A stretch of DNA of 64,000 nt from Anadara kagoshimensis (Eukaryota; Mollusca; Bivalvia; Arcoida; Arcidae). Positions 24,173 through 33,951 of this stretch are shown here, piece after piece. Positions within the stretch are counted from its first letter, which is position 1. Every line of letters starts with the position of its first letter. The notes beneath the pieces were generated by a model. The model made no database searches and was not told where the DNA came from. It was given only the letters and a program-made list of their open reading frames with translations. The stretch lies in the NCBI GenBank assembly GCA_021292105.1, contig CM037870.1, positions 64,230,083-64,294,082 of the forward strand. The letters are read 5' to 3'. Made by a program: the position numbers and the translations under genes.

Positions 24173-24421
24173 AAGTTTATGATCAGAAACAAAACACACC
24201 ATGTTCCCAATTCAGAAAACAATGCAAAAAAAAAAAAAAAAAGAAAGAAAAAAAAAAAAGAAAAGAAAACTGGTTGAACATCCACAGAGAAGTAAGTCAG
24301 TAAGTAGCGCATTATTATTATTATTGAGCGAAATCAAATCTCAATGGTCTGATTGTTATATCTTATGATTTTTTTATTTATTTATTTGTTTTCTATAAAA
24401 TATAATCAAATATACTCTTAC

Positions 24422-24529
24422 CACATTTATCACCATAGTAACCATCCTCACATCCATAACTGCAGTATTCATAAATACTATAACACTGCACTCTATTATG
24501 ACAGTGACATATTCCAGAGCTAGCTATTA
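24422..24529 (-). CDS. Gene A, first EGF-like exon
   Basis: This 108-bp exon encodes a short cysteine-rich module with the pattern CHC...C...C..GCEDGYYGDKC, resembling the compact EGF/laminin-type repeats of scavenger-type receptors. The donor GTG/GTAAGAG is clear. The acceptor (CTACTGAAG/TA) has a weak pyrimidine tract. I chose it because it aligns codon for codon with the next EGF exon, both having seven codons between the splice and the first cysteine, and because it keeps the 1-1 phase. An open frame continues upstream to about 24818 through a hydrophobic stretch but has no good ATG start, so an alternative first exon here is possible but unlikely. Confidence 0.75.
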
Positions 24530-24754
24530 CTTCAGTAGTCGGCTTTGAGGTAAAAACGTCTGATATAGAATATAAAATATATCGAGAGGATCTTACACGA
24601 GTTTTTGTAATATTGAAATTATTAATCAAGTTAAATAATTGTTTATGAAAAGAGCCTTGGCGAGCTGATTGACCGCAATGCACATTTGTCATGTAAACGT
24701 GTGCATGTACCCAAAGAAGTACATGTATTACATAAATGCAATAAAAACATACTA

Positions 24755-25137
24755 CACACGTGTAATATCGTTTTCGTGACTTTGTCTTCCAGCGCGCGAC
24801 ATTCCAATGTGCATGCAACTCGCCAAATGTGGTTGCATTAAAATGTATTCAACTCGTTCAATTAATTTAATATTACATAATTTTCATGTAAGATACTCGG
24901 GAAATATGACTTGTTTCGGGTGAACAAATGTTCATATATCCCTCACTCAAAGGCAATATATGTTTATTATACAATATTGACTTTTCTATAGAATAAATAC
25001 AAAATAAAGCATCTTTATATCGTGTATGAAGAGCGTGAATGAAACAATGTTCTGCTAATCGACGTCAGCATTGCACGCGCACATTGAAATGCCCCGCGCA
25101 AGGTTACCAAGGTCACGAAAACAACAATACACGTGTT
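24755..25137. mobile_element. Palindromic MITE with about 65-bp inverted ends
   Basis: The left arm ACACGTGTAATATCGTTTTC...CATTCCAATGTGCATGCAA mirrors the right arm TTGCACGCGCACATTGAAAT...GAAAACAACAATACACGTGT. It sits about 230 bp upstream of the first EGF exon of gene A and makes up the misleading open frame there. Confidence 0.65.
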
Positions 25138-25363
25138 TAGAACATTTCATAATAAATATAATTGTCTGAAGATGAAAACCATGAACGTTGATATAACCAT
25201 AACAATAAGAAACCCATCTAAAACAATCGAGAAAAATCAAGAACATTCAAGTCCATATCCTAATGACATTCTTAAAGCATTCCTAAGTAAAATGTTAGAC
25301 AAAACTGATAAATTAGCGAGATAGATAGTAGCTATAAAGAAAAGTTTCGATTTATAGATAAAG

Positions 25364-25433
25364 AATGGCCGAGGTGAGCTTCGATTCCGAACCAATTTTT
25401 CAGGTTAGTTTTAAACCTTTGACACACCTGTAC
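25364..25433. mobile_element. MITE family A, right-end fragment
   Basis: CGAGGTGAGCTTCGATTCCG to TTTGACACACCTGTACC-type tip; about 85 bp outside the YR retrotransposon. Confidence 0.5.
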
Positions 25434-25516
25434 CGTATTCTATTTCCAGCTTTCGTTTTTGAAAGTATATACTAGTATAATGAAAGGGTGGAATATGATA
25501 TTTACAATTTTACCTT

Positions 25517-26444
25517 TATGTTCTAATTCATTCCACTCAAACGAACATAAATTATTTATAAATAAAACTATAACTCGATATAGGATGTGAAGCGCTCTGC
25601 GAGTGCAGTTACGTCTTTAATATACTAGTATATATTATACAATTAAAACGAAACATTCGCCCTTATCCCAAGATATCTACAAAATACAAAAATAATATAT
25701 TAGTATCATTTAAACGTAAATATAAGCTGAACCGAATAAACCTTACAGGGAGGGTGGGTGGGTATACAACTGAAAACACGTCTACTGCGTTAGAGACGGA
25801 GCCTTCGAATGACTATATGTATTACATTCACGGGGATCACCCGTGTGGAACTTATTAAGTTACTATAAATAACAGAAGAAGAAGTTTATAAATAAATAAA
25901 CGACGAGTTTAAGTAACAATAATAAATTTATTTATGTTCTAATTCGTTCCACTCAAACGAACATAAATTATTTATAAATAAAACTATAACTCGATATAGG
26001 ATGTGAAGCGCTCTGTGAGTGCAGTTATCTTTAATATACTAGTATATATTATACAATTAAAACGAATCATTCGCCCTTATCCCAAGATATCTACAAAATA
26101 CAAAAATAATATATTAGTATCATTTAAACGTAAATATAAGCTGAACCGAATAAACCTTACAGGGAGGGTGGGTGGGTATACAACTGAAAACACGTCTACT
26201 GCGTTAGAGACAGAGCCTTCGAATGACTATATGTATTACATTCACGGGGATCACCCGTGCGGAACTTTTAAGTTACTATAAATAACAGAAGAAGAAGTTT
26301 ATAAATAAATAAACGACGAGTTTAAGTAACAATAATAAATTTATTTATGTTCTAATTCGTTCCACTCAAACGAACATAAATTATTTATAAATAAAACTAT
26401 AACTCGATATAGGATGTGAAGCGCTCTGTGAGTGCAGTTACGTC
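25517..26444 (-). repeat. Split direct repeats (B-spacer-A units) at the 3' end of the YR retrotransposon
   Basis: Three B copies (25517-25613, 25932-26028, 26345-26444) and two A copies (25762-25935, 26175-26345) alternate with a near-identical spacer of about 147 bp, giving a direct period of about 413-415 bp. Each B holds a hairpin, TTTATGTTC...GAACATAAA. One B-A-spacer-B set is expected for this class; the second is an extra tandem copy. Confidence 0.85.
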
Positions 26445-26491
26445 GAAGATAAAGAAAGAGACGAAAATTAAGAGGAACATTAACTGATCAC

Positions 26492-27562
26492 TCAGATACC
26501 AAGATTTTTAGAAACTGACAATTTTTCTTCTATATTTTCTCTTACGTATCCATCCTTAGCTTTGTCTGTGCTCCATCGACCATGTTTTTTAAACACTCTG
26601 TCATTGACGCCTGAAACAGCGGCTGCTGTGGCGCCCCCTGACCTTAAGCTGTGGAGACCGAACTTGGTTTTATCTAAACCAATAGACTGAAAAGCTGACA
26701 AAATAATTTCCCTAGTTCTTGTATAAGAAAGAGGTTTGTTGGGCTTTTTAAGCTTATATGTATTGGACTTCTTACAATAAGATAAACCTCTGAATAAATA
26801 TTCACAAGATGAAGCTTTGATATTACTGAGCTTTATATAGCGCTCTAACATAGAGACAGGACAGGTTTTTGTGTTGGTTTTGGAAATATATACCTCGTTA
26901 CCTTTATTATACACATCAGTTTTACTACCTTCTATATAAAGAATCATATGTGTAGTGAAGATTCGAACATGACTCATTTTTAATTGAGCTAGTTCTGAAA
27001 AACGCAAAAAACCTGCAAAAGCGAGCAAACACATACAAGAAATTCTAATATCAAATAGAGAACTCAAGTTTGATCCATACAAATCTACAAGGGAAGCTAA
27101 ATTCTGAGGAGATATAGGCTCCTTTTTAACCACTGGACGACCTGTATCTCTCAGTGCACCTTCTTTCACACTTTGTACTAATGACGACCCACACGGGTCT
27201 GTATAGCCAGCAAGTGAATGCGCCCAACTGATGGCGTGAACATGTGTCTGTATCTTAGATGAAGACTGGGAAGTCTGTGCTAAATGTACTAGATACAGAG
27301 AAACGTCAGTTTCAGAAGCTGGCATACAACAAACACTGGGAGTGAATGATTTGCACCATCTACAAAATGAATTAAAAGCATACCTGTATTGTTTATATGT
27401 GTTCTTAGCTTTGGAATTAAGGCAGTATGTAGGTAATAGATCGTAGAGTTGCTGTAAATTGGAGTCTTTGCTAGTAAGAGTATCTTTAGTCCATCTCCCG
27501 ACCGAAAATAAATCTGAAAAATGTAAAATTACATCAAAGTAAGTTTGTATTACGGTAGCCAT
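26492..27562 (-). CDS. Tyrosine recombinase of the YR retrotransposon
   Basis: Starting at ATG 27562 (MATVIQTYFDVILHF) the frame gives about 356 residues. An N-terminal SAM-like core-binding region (NTYKQYRYAFNSFCRWCKSF) is followed by the catalytic domain. The conserved residues are Arg in GFLRFSELAQL, His-x-x-Arg in HSLRSGGATAA, His in KHGRW, and the nucleophile Tyr in DGYVRE, so all catalytic positions are present. It integrates circular DNA without target duplication, replacing a DDE integrase. The frame ends 48 bases before repeat B1. About 450 bases of non-coding spacer separate it from pol, so it may be translated from its own message. Confidence 0.88.
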   Translation of the reverse strand: MATVIQTYFDVILHFSDLFSVGRWTKDTLTSKDSNLQQLYDLLPTYCLNSKAKNTYKQYRYAFNSFCRWCKSFTPSVCCMPASETDVSLYLVHLAQTSQSSSKIQTHVHAISWAHSLAGYTDPCGSSLVQSVKEGALRDTGRPVVKKEPISPQNLASLVDLYGSNLSSLFDIRISCMCLLAFAGFLRFSELAQLKMSHVRIFTTHMILYIEGSKTDVYNKGNEVYISKTNTKTCPVSMLERYIKLSNIKASSCEYLFRGLSYCKKSNTYKLKKPNKPLSYTRTREIILSAFQSIGLDKTKFGLHSLRSGGATAAAVSGVNDRVFKKHGRWSTDKAKDGYVRENIEEKLSVSKNLGI

Positions 27563-28008
27563 TTGGCAAGGTGTACCAGGACCTGCCGTACATCTGCAAT
27601 ACACCAGCTATTTACAAAACAAAATAGTGTACCAGGATCTACAAAACGTCTGCAATACACCAACAATATGCAAAACTTCTGTAATACACAATATTCTGAC
27701 ATATACAATATGACTTCAATCTATAGTGTAGCATCCAACTGCAATACACCAGTGTTCTATAGAAACAAAACAGAAAACGTAATTAAACTTGTAATGCACG
27801 CACGCTATTGTATTAAATAATGCATTAACGAATTAATTCTATCAAAAGGTGTACCAGGGCCTATATGCATATACAACTGCAATACATCACTATTATACCA
27901 ACTCAAAACGTTAAAACTATATAAAACTGTGACACACATAATTAAACACTAGCTAAGATAATATCAAATACACATCACATGTGTTGAACAGCGTATTAAC
28001 TATGACGA
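27563..28008 (-). repeat. Spacer with repeated TGCAATACACCA motifs between pol and recombinase
   Basis: No long frame. On the plus strand a block of the form GTGTACCAGG...CTGCAATACACCA recurs near 27568, 27632 and 27850, with extra CTGCAATACACCA-like copies near 27648, 27680 and 27737. These degenerate direct repeats could hold a promoter or RNA signal for the recombinase, or be decayed tandem sequence. Confidence 0.5.
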
Positions 28009-29118
28009 CTAACAGGCGTCAAGTTTTACCACCATAACAGGTACATTGAACTCAGAAGATCCGAATAAACACTTTTTATTCATTCCTTGGACATATATAC
28101 CGTGTGGGTTTTTGAACTCTATAACATCCGAGACATAAGCATGATAGGATAAACCGTGCTTAAAGATGAAAGGCCAGAATGGCGAAGAAGGCCATTTTGG
28201 GATAACTAAAGTGCCCTTAGCCTTGCATTGAACCAAGTGTCTAATAGCTGGAATAACTAAATGTATGGGTGGAACTAACCAATTGTTATGACCAGCCCAG
28301 TTCTGTGTAAAGCAATCTACGGCCTCAGAGCCTGGATTCCAAAATAGGGAATTAAATCTAACTGTTTTCTTGTTATTAGAATTTGCAAATCTGTCTATGG
28401 TATATGGGCCGAATAAAGAACTGACGAATTGGAAAAATTCAGAAGAAACGCCCCAATCGTCATAATCTATGATCTTACTCAAGTAATCGGCTTTCATGTT
28501 TTGAGATCTGGGAACCCATTGAATGTCAATACAGATACCATACTTTAAACAGACTGAAAATATATTCAGTGCGAGACTGTGTAAGGAAGGTTTCATACTA
28601 CCCGACTTTACTATTTTGACACAATTTTGACTATCTGTAAACCATTTAAGATCTGTATTTTTAAACACATTTTTAAAAACCAACAAAGCCTGCTCTATGG
28701 CTTTCATTTCCCTCCAAGTAGAACTCGTATTAGATTCTTCGGACTGCCACATGTTATGATACACTTTGCTATTAACCTCCAAAGTATAAGCACCTGCAGC
28801 GACGTTGCTAGCATCGGAATAAATGATAACATTTTTACGTACAACATTAGATAAAGACCTAGCGTTTCTGGTTTTAATATGTTGCAACCAAAAAAGCAAT
28901 TCGTTATGAACAAGATTGAAGTTTGAAAAACATAACTGAGAATCCCAACTACGCCTTTGCACAATTTCCATATAACAAAACCTCGTCATGAGGTTACAGA
29001 CGTTTCCCATAACTGGGGTCATAGATATAACCTTACCTGCTACTCTTGCCAATTCTCTAGCGGTGATACGTGGTAAACGGGAGACAACTCCTGTAATACA
29101 ACTAATTGTATCGTTGAT
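28009..29118 (-). CDS. RNase H plus methyltransferase-like region of the YR retrotransposon pol
   Basis: This is the downstream half of pol, in frame with RT after the single TGA. RNase H residues are visible: IIYSDASNVAAGAY (Asp), TWREMKAIEQAL (Glu), WFTDSQNCVKIV (Asp) and NMKADYLSK (final Asp), all in the usual order. It would remove RNA from the hybrid. The last 150 residues (YTIDRFANSNN, FWNPGSEAVDCFTQNW, PPIHLVIPAIRHL, GTLVIPKWPSSPFWP) resemble the Dam-methyltransferase-like segment found after RNase H in DIRS-type elements; its function there is not settled. An internal ATG exists at 28959 or lower but is unlikely to be used. Confidence 0.82.
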   Translation of the reverse strand: MNDTISCITGVVSRLPRITARELARVAGKVISMTPVMGNVCNLMTRFCYMEIVQRRSWDSQLCFSNFNLVHNELLFWLQHIKTRNARSLSNVVRKNVIIYSDASNVAAGAYTLEVNSKVYHNMWQSEESNTSSTWREMKAIEQALLVFKNVFKNTDLKWFTDSQNCVKIVKSGSMKPSLHSLALNIFSVCLKYGICIDIQWVPRSQNMKADYLSKIIDYDDWGVSSEFFQFVSSLFGPYTIDRFANSNNKKTVRFNSLFWNPGSEAVDCFTQNWAGHNNWLVPPIHLVIPAIRHLVQCKAKGTLVIPKWPSSPFWPFIFKHGLSYHAYVSDVIEFKNPHGIYVQGMNKKCLFGSSEFNVPVMVVKLDAC

Positions 29119-30330
29119 TCAAGTGTCGGAAATAGATATGGAAAATTGTAAAGAATTCCATACAATACCTAACCACTCTAATACTTGAACGGGTTCGAAA
29201 ATAGATTTTTCTACATTAACGAGAAAACCTGCTCTAGAAAGGGTTTCTTGAATAAATTTGGAGTTATTCTGACACTGACAAAAAGTGGAAGCAAAACATA
29301 GACCATCGTCTAAATACAAGACAATTTTGATGTTGTTTAGTCTTAAATATTTCAAAATTGGTCTTAAAGTCTTTGTGAATATATAAGGGGCAGAGGTTAT
29401 TCCGAATGGTAGAACAACAGTGTAGCAGTAATATTTATTGTCCCACGAAAATCCCAGAAACGACTGATATTTAGAAGAAATATCTATATGATGGTAACCT
29501 GATTTAAGGTCGAATTTGATGGCAAAACAGTTTTTATCAAAATGAATAAGAGCCATCTTCCAGTCCTCAAACTTAATCTTATCTCTTTTTACGTAATGAT
29601 TGAGTTGACTTAAATCTAAAATTAGCCTTAGCTTTGTTCTATTCTGAGCGACACTGAGAGGACTAACAATATATGGTCTGAAAGGAAACTGTACGACGCA
29701 CCCGGAACTAATAAGATCTGAGATAGATTTAGCTACAAATTGTGCGTTATTTAAAGCTGATTTGTTGTTTGGTAAATACATAGTAGGAGGATCCGATTTA
29801 AATGGTATTTGAAAGCCATGTTCAACTATACTTAAAATTGAAGGATAAGCATCGATTTCTTTCCAGAAATCTAAATGATTCCTTAAACTGTGCTTAATGC
29901 CTTTAATGTTACTAAAATCTAGCTTGTCAAAAAATCTAATTTGATCTATTAATTCCACGTCAAATTCTCTATCACAATACTCAAATAAAGTATAAATATA
30001 CTTATCATTAACTCTGGCAGGTTCTTTACTTGCTTGTGGTCGCTGTGTTGAGTGCAGGGCATCGGATTTTCCAGTGTCCTGTTTGGAAACAGTTGTAACA
30101 CACGTCGTATGGTTGTGGTTGACGTCTTGGTGTCTGCTGGTAGCGGGACAACTGAGGTCCTTTGCCAAGAAAAGGCCGTTGTCCGCCGTTGGAGTAGTTA
30201 GGCTGAGCTGGAGATCCGGCGGCAGCTGAAGTAGCGGCGAATCTGTTAGTGTTGTATGGATGAGGGCGTTTTTTGTTGTTTTTCTGTCTGAGTGCCCGTG
30301 TTTCTGCGCTTCTGATTTTCTTTTCATCAT
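29119..30330 (-). CDS. Reverse transcriptase part of the YR retrotransposon pol
   Basis: The frame opens at an ATG inside gag (30330), though the RT-like part begins near residue 110. Clear RT blocks follow: PLSVAQN...KLRLILDLSQLN (template contacts), KFDLKSGYHHIDI (first catalytic Asp), LPFGITSAPYIFTK, and VLYLDDGLCFA (the catalytic YLDD box), then a connection (VNVEKS...EWLGIVW). It copies the element RNA into DNA. The frame ends at a TGA (29121-29119), yet the same phase continues directly into RNase H without another stop, so the break is one substitution, perhaps CGA to TGA by CpG decay. RT motifs themselves are intact. Confidence 0.85.
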   Translation of the reverse strand: MMKRKSEAQKHGHSDRKTTKNALIHTTLTDSPLLQLPPDLQLSLTTPTADNGLFLAKDLSCPATSRHQDVNHNHTTCVTTVSKQDTGKSDALHSTQRPQASKEPARVNDKYIYTLFEYCDREFDVELIDQIRFFDKLDFSNIKGIKHSLRNHLDFWKEIDAYPSILSIVEHGFQIPFKSDPPTMYLPNNKSALNNAQFVAKSISDLISSGCVVQFPFRPYIVSPLSVAQNRTKLRLILDLSQLNHYVKRDKIKFEDWKMALIHFDKNCFAIKFDLKSGYHHIDISSKYQSFLGFSWDNKYYCYTVVLPFGITSAPYIFTKTLRPILKYLRLNNIKIVLYLDDGLCFASTFCQCQNNSKFIQETLSRAGFLVNVEKSIFEPVQVLEWLGIVWNSLQFSISISDT

Positions 30331-30775
30331 CGGAGTTATCCGCTATGTCGCTGTTTTTGTATTCATTCACCGTTTGCCAGCCTGCAGGGGATGAATCTGC
30401 AATGCGGATGTGTTTATTCCGAAGATTGATTTTGGTCCTCGTGTCTGAAATTATGGTCACAGACTGACTGTCCCTGGAGTCGAAAGCTCGACGTTCGAGC
30501 TTATCCAATGCTTCCAAAATCTCGTTATTGAAATCGAATTGTGTTTGGTTACCTTGGCCCTTAAGTTTTAAGAGGCTGCTGTCCTTTAAACTTTTCTTAA
30601 TGGTCTCTGCACGTGCTTCTTGTTCCTGTTTAAGTTGAATGGAAAAACTGTCGAATTCTTTCCGAATGATGTCTTTAAACAGCCCGACTGCATCAGACAG
30701 TTCAAAATTAGTGGAACGACCGCCAGTATCCATAGGACTTTCCTCATTGTGGTTGGCATTTTCTTCGTCCGACAT
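30026..30775 (-). CDS. Gag-like protein of the YR retrotransposon
   Basis: The 249-residue frame starts at an ATG at 30775, 13 bases inside terminal repeat A1. The N-terminus is acidic (MSDEENANHNEESPMDTGG), the middle is charged and probably helical, and the C-terminal third is basic and Gln/Pro/Arg-rich. It ends in one zinc knuckle, CYNCFQTGHWKIRC (C-x2-C-x4-H-x4-C), which in Gag proteins binds nucleic acid. The last 305 bases overlap the RT frame in another phase, implying frameshift or reinitiation for RT production. The role, by analogy, is the nucleoprotein particle of the element. Confidence 0.82.
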   Translation of the reverse strand: MSDEENANHNEESPMDTGGRSTNFELSDAVGLFKDIIRKEFDSFSIQLKQEQEARAETIKKSLKDSSLLKLKGQGNQTQFDFNNEILEALDKLERRAFDSRDSQSVTIISDTRTKINLRNKHIRIADSSPAGWQTVNEYKNSDIADNSDDEKKIRSAETRALRQKNNKKRPHPYNTNRFAATSAAAGSPAQPNYSNGGQRPFLGKGPQLSRYQQTPRRQPQPYDVCYNCFQTGHWKIRCPALNTATTSK

Positions 30776-30787
30776 GATAGCGAGAAG

Positions 30788-30957
30788 TATACAACTGAAA
30801 ACACGTCTACTGCGTTAGAGACAGAGCCTTCGAATGACTATATGTATTACATTCACGGGGATCACCCGTGCGGAACTTATTAAGTTATATAAATAACAGA
30901 AGAAGAAGTTTATAAATAAATAAACGACGAGTTTAAGTAACAATAATAAATTTATAT
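30788..30957 (-). repeat. Terminal repeat A1 of the YR retrotransposon
   Basis: About 170 bp nearly identical to copies at 26175-26345 and 25762-25935. It includes a small hairpin (CACGGGTGATCCCCGTG). It marks the 5' end of the element in its own sense. Confidence 0.85.
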
Positions 30958-31004
30958 ATCTTAAGTATTATAAAACATCAGGTACTTTGTTTCATACCTA
31001 TAAT

Positions 31005-31006
<2 letters not shown>

Positions 31007-31070
<64 letters not shown>
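31007..31070. repeat. (CA)n-(TA)n compound microsatellite
   Basis: About 23 CA units then about nine TA units, 50 bp beyond terminal repeat A1 of the YR retrotransposon. Confidence 0.92.
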
Positions 31071-31071
<1 letters not shown>

Positions 31072-31244
31072 CTAAGGTCACACGTCCCATCGTTTATTTT
31101 AAGAAGTGTATAGATACCTATTGTTTATTGATTTAGAACAGGAAATCAGCAACAAGGTGCCCTAAACTACTACATATACCATGTTCCTCCCATTCCAAAT
31201 TTCATTTTCACACATGGCGAACAAGATGCGCTAACTCTTCATGA

Positions 31245-31365
31245 GCCCCGGGCCTCATGATCACTTCCTTGTTTAACCTAATTTGCAAGTTTCAAAGTGT
31301 TTTTTTTTTATTTTGGATTGTGATTTTGACAGGGATTGGTATGTTTGTTTTTGATTCATTACAAT
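31245..31365 (+). mobile_element. Short 3' tail of the YIDD-type retroelement (forward)
   Basis: CAAGTTTCAAAGTGTTTTTT through GGATTGTGATTTTGACAGGG to TGGTATGTTTGTTTTTGATT: the terminal part only. Confidence 0.55.
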
Positions 31366-32044
31366 CTATATTCAATGATTAATTAAAATGATTTAGTATA
31401 TGGTGTATAAGAAAGCAGGCATCTGACCCCTAAAACACCCAATTAATTAGTCAAAAGTTGTTTTTAAAATGTAAAACCACATTTGTTATCAAAAATATGA
31501 CGGGTCAAACCTAAACGCGTGGAGGCCCCAATAAATGTACATGTAGTTTATGGGTAGGCAAAAGTTTGTCAGCGACATCAAATTTTGACTTGTTTAAATA
31601 GCTACAGATGACATTCGACTAGATCAAATCGATGTCAATTTAGCGCAACAAAATTGCAAAAGACACAGTTATCTCCCATTATGTGTTCCCATATTCCGTT
31701 TTCAGACACTTAAACCAAAACATATGTTCTTAAACATCAATAAAATTCTTTTCCTACGTCAAATGATACTGCGATACATTTTTGTGCAGCAGAAAATGGA
31801 CATTATCCGAAAAATTAATAATCTTTAAATACACTTACCTATAATCTTTTACCCAATTGTAGATAAAAAAGTCGTTTGACAAATATTAATTCTCAAAACA
31901 TAAATTACTTAGGCCGTAAAACTGCTGTTTAACAAAGGTTATGTAAGGTACCTCGAAACTGATGAACGAATAAGAACATTGACGTTTTTTCAGACATGTC
32001 TAGACATGTCAAAATAGTTTTTATGAGAGTTAAGTTGAGTTTGG

Positions 32045-32380
32045 TAATGGTGTTTTACTTCCTAGCCAAGAATATTTCGCTTATACCTAGACGTCGCCAG
32101 CTATAGGAGAAGGTGCAGAATTTTGCCTGTGCGTTGCGCTGATGGCATTATACGGCAGGGTTCTTTGTTTTGCCAAGCCCGTCGTGACACGGGACCTCGT
32201 TTATTTTAAGCTCCCATCCGAAAGAACCGTAACTTTCATCGGTAATGCCAAGTCCTAGGCGAAGGAGCAATCACTACCCACTTTCAAGTCTTGGTTCAGT
32301 CCCGGGTCGGGGTTCGAACCCACGACCTTCCACTTACGGAGCGAGCACTCTACCAACTGAGCTACCGCAGTGACTCTAAT
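32045..32380 (-). mobile_element. tRNA-derived SINE
   Basis: On the minus strand the head reads GCGGTAGCTCAGTTGGTAGA GTGC (A box) and then GGTTCGAACCCCGACC (B box), so it has a pol III promoter like a tRNA, followed by a body of about 260 bp ending in TTCCTAGCCAAGAATATTTC (given on the plus strand). In gene A's large intron. Confidence 0.82.
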
Positions 32381-32432
32381 TTCATTTTTTATGAGATCAT
32401 CTACCAAGTTTGGGAGTTCATCTTACCTTTGT

Positions 32433-32688
32433 TTATGTAAACAACATTGACCTGTCAGTTTGACCTTTAATTTTAATACTTAATAATTAATGACGAGTAC
32501 ATTAATGTATAGGTAGCACAAGTACGTAATTGGAAACGGTATTTTGCAAAGAAAAAAGTATATCGTGGATGTATTAACTGCTTATCCCAAACGGATTATC
32601 CCAACGCTATCCATATACTGGGTGGACCCTCCTGTCTGAATATTCGTAATGAAATGTAAAGCGAACACATCAATGTTGTTTGATTGTA
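32433..32688. mobile_element. MITE family D, copy 2
   Basis: Left TATGTAAACAACATTGACCT GTCAGTTTGACC, right CATCAATGTTGTTTGATTGTA; in gene A's large intron. Confidence 0.6.
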
Positions 32689-32944
32689 GTAGATAACAGA
32701 CATAGTATTGATTATTAAACACTCCCATACCTGTACACAACAGTCAACACATTCGTGTAGGTCTATAACTATTTGACTGACGTACTAAGCCAGTTGACTA
32801 CCAAATTAGGGGTTGTCGAGTTGATTACCAAACTATTGGTTATCCTTCTTTGACCCACTGTCAGTCTGCTATTTTTTTAAAAAAATGTAACCCATCTATC
32901 ATTAAGATATTAAGGTAAATCTTGGACTTCCATGACTTCATACG

Positions 32945-33330
32945 TGTGACAATGAAAAGAAAAGTTTTTAATGGCAAAGTTCGAGATTGATACAACACAG
33001 ACAGTAATGAATAAAAAACCAAGCACACCCATCCATATCACATTCCTAAAGCATAGCAAAAACTTTGAAACTGGCAAATTAAATTATTTAAAACACGTGA
33101 AGTTCAACCAGGGAAGTAAGGCCGGTTGGTTCGGAAGGTCAAGCACCTGCTGTTTATCTAGCTACACCCGCAGGTGTGTAATCAAAATTTAAATGAAAGA
33201 GACATGTAACTATGAGACATGACATATATCCACGGTGATTTCGATACAGAGACAACATACTTAAAGACGGCAAATAAACTAATTGAGGGCCTTGTTAATC
33301 GTAGGCTTGCAAAATCTTTTGGTTAACCAT
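32945..33330 (-). mobile_element. 3' tail of the YIDD-type retroelement (reverse)
   Basis: Diverged copy containing CAACCAGGGAAGTAAGGCCG and GTTTATCTAGCTACACCCGC, running on to GAGGGCCTTGTTAATCGTAG. Located in gene A's large intron. Confidence 0.65.
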
Positions 33331-33451
33331 TTATTTGTAAACAGATTGCTTCGTTGTATAAATCAATCATTAATTAGTGCATTAATTGGGAAACAAATAC
33401 ACCATAATAGTAGGAGTTTAACTTACTAGTACTAGTATATGTTTAAATCCC

Positions 33452-33735
33452 AATAAAAACCAAACAAAACTATGAAAACTCCTCGCAAAATAAGTAAAAC
33501 ACGTGAACTTCCAGAAGGAAAGTTAGGTCAGATACTCCGGAAGTCATGTTGAGCTACTTGGCTCCAGTTGTACAATCATTCATTAACTTAATTAATAAAA
33601 ACCAAACAAAAACTATGAAAACTCCTCGCAAAATAAGTAAAACACGTGAACCTCCAGAAGGAAAGTTAGGTCAGATACTCCGGAAGTCATGTTGAGCTAC
33701 TTGGCTCCAGTTGTACAATCATTCATTAACTTAAT
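33452..33735 (-). repeat. 142-bp tandem duplication of a retroelement tail plus MITE end
   Basis: Two nearly identical units (33452-33593 and 33594-33735). Each contains a short piece of the YIDD-type tail (CACGTGAAC..CCAGAAGGAAAG) joined to the left end of the MITE that starts GGCTCCAGTT. The second unit runs straight into a full MITE copy. Confidence 0.8.
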
Positions 33736-33951
33736 TCTGGCAAATTCTGTCGATATATATTTCGTACTAAAATAAAACGTTTAAACAAAATTAGAATACT
33801 GATGTTAAAAGGTCAATTCATCTTTCATAAGACACCTTAAATTGAGTAAAATCTTGATAACTAACACAATTATTCTGATTTCAAATTTACTAGATTTAAG
33901 TTAAAGAAATTAAAATCTTAGCCAAGAAATAAATGATTGTGCAAATGGCTC
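33703..33951. mobile_element. MITE family B, copy 3 (first of three in a row)
   Basis: From TGGCTCCAGTTGTACAATCA to AATGATTGTGCAAATGGCTC. Shares its last bases with the next copy. Confidence 0.78.

Larger units (their letters stand above)
25517..30957 (-). mobile_element. DIRS/Ngaro-like tyrosine-recombinase retrotransposon
   Basis: This nearly whole element of about 5.4 kb lies on the minus strand. Order in its own sense: terminal repeat A1 (30957-30788), gag, RT, RNase H plus a methyltransferase-like region, tyrosine recombinase, then split repeats B1 (26444-26345), A2 (26345-26175), B2 (26028-25932). This A-ORFs-B-A-B plan is the split-direct-repeat layout of Ngaro/PAT-type elements; there is no DDE integrase and there are no LTRs. 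An extra A-spacer-B unit (25935-25517) follows the expected end. It sits in the large first visible intron of gene A, in the same orientation as the gene. One nonsense codon breaks the RT/RNase H frame; otherwise frames are open, suggesting fairly recent insertion. Confidence 0.88.

Noticed and set aside
25517-30957. LTR retrotransposon (Gypsy/Copia) or endogenous retrovirus
   Set aside because: No protease, DDE integrase or true LTRs; a tyrosine recombinase and split direct repeats are present instead.
33452-33735. CRISPR-like or short regularly spaced repeats
   Set aside because: Just two long 142-bp copies; plainly a tandem duplication in a eukaryotic genome.
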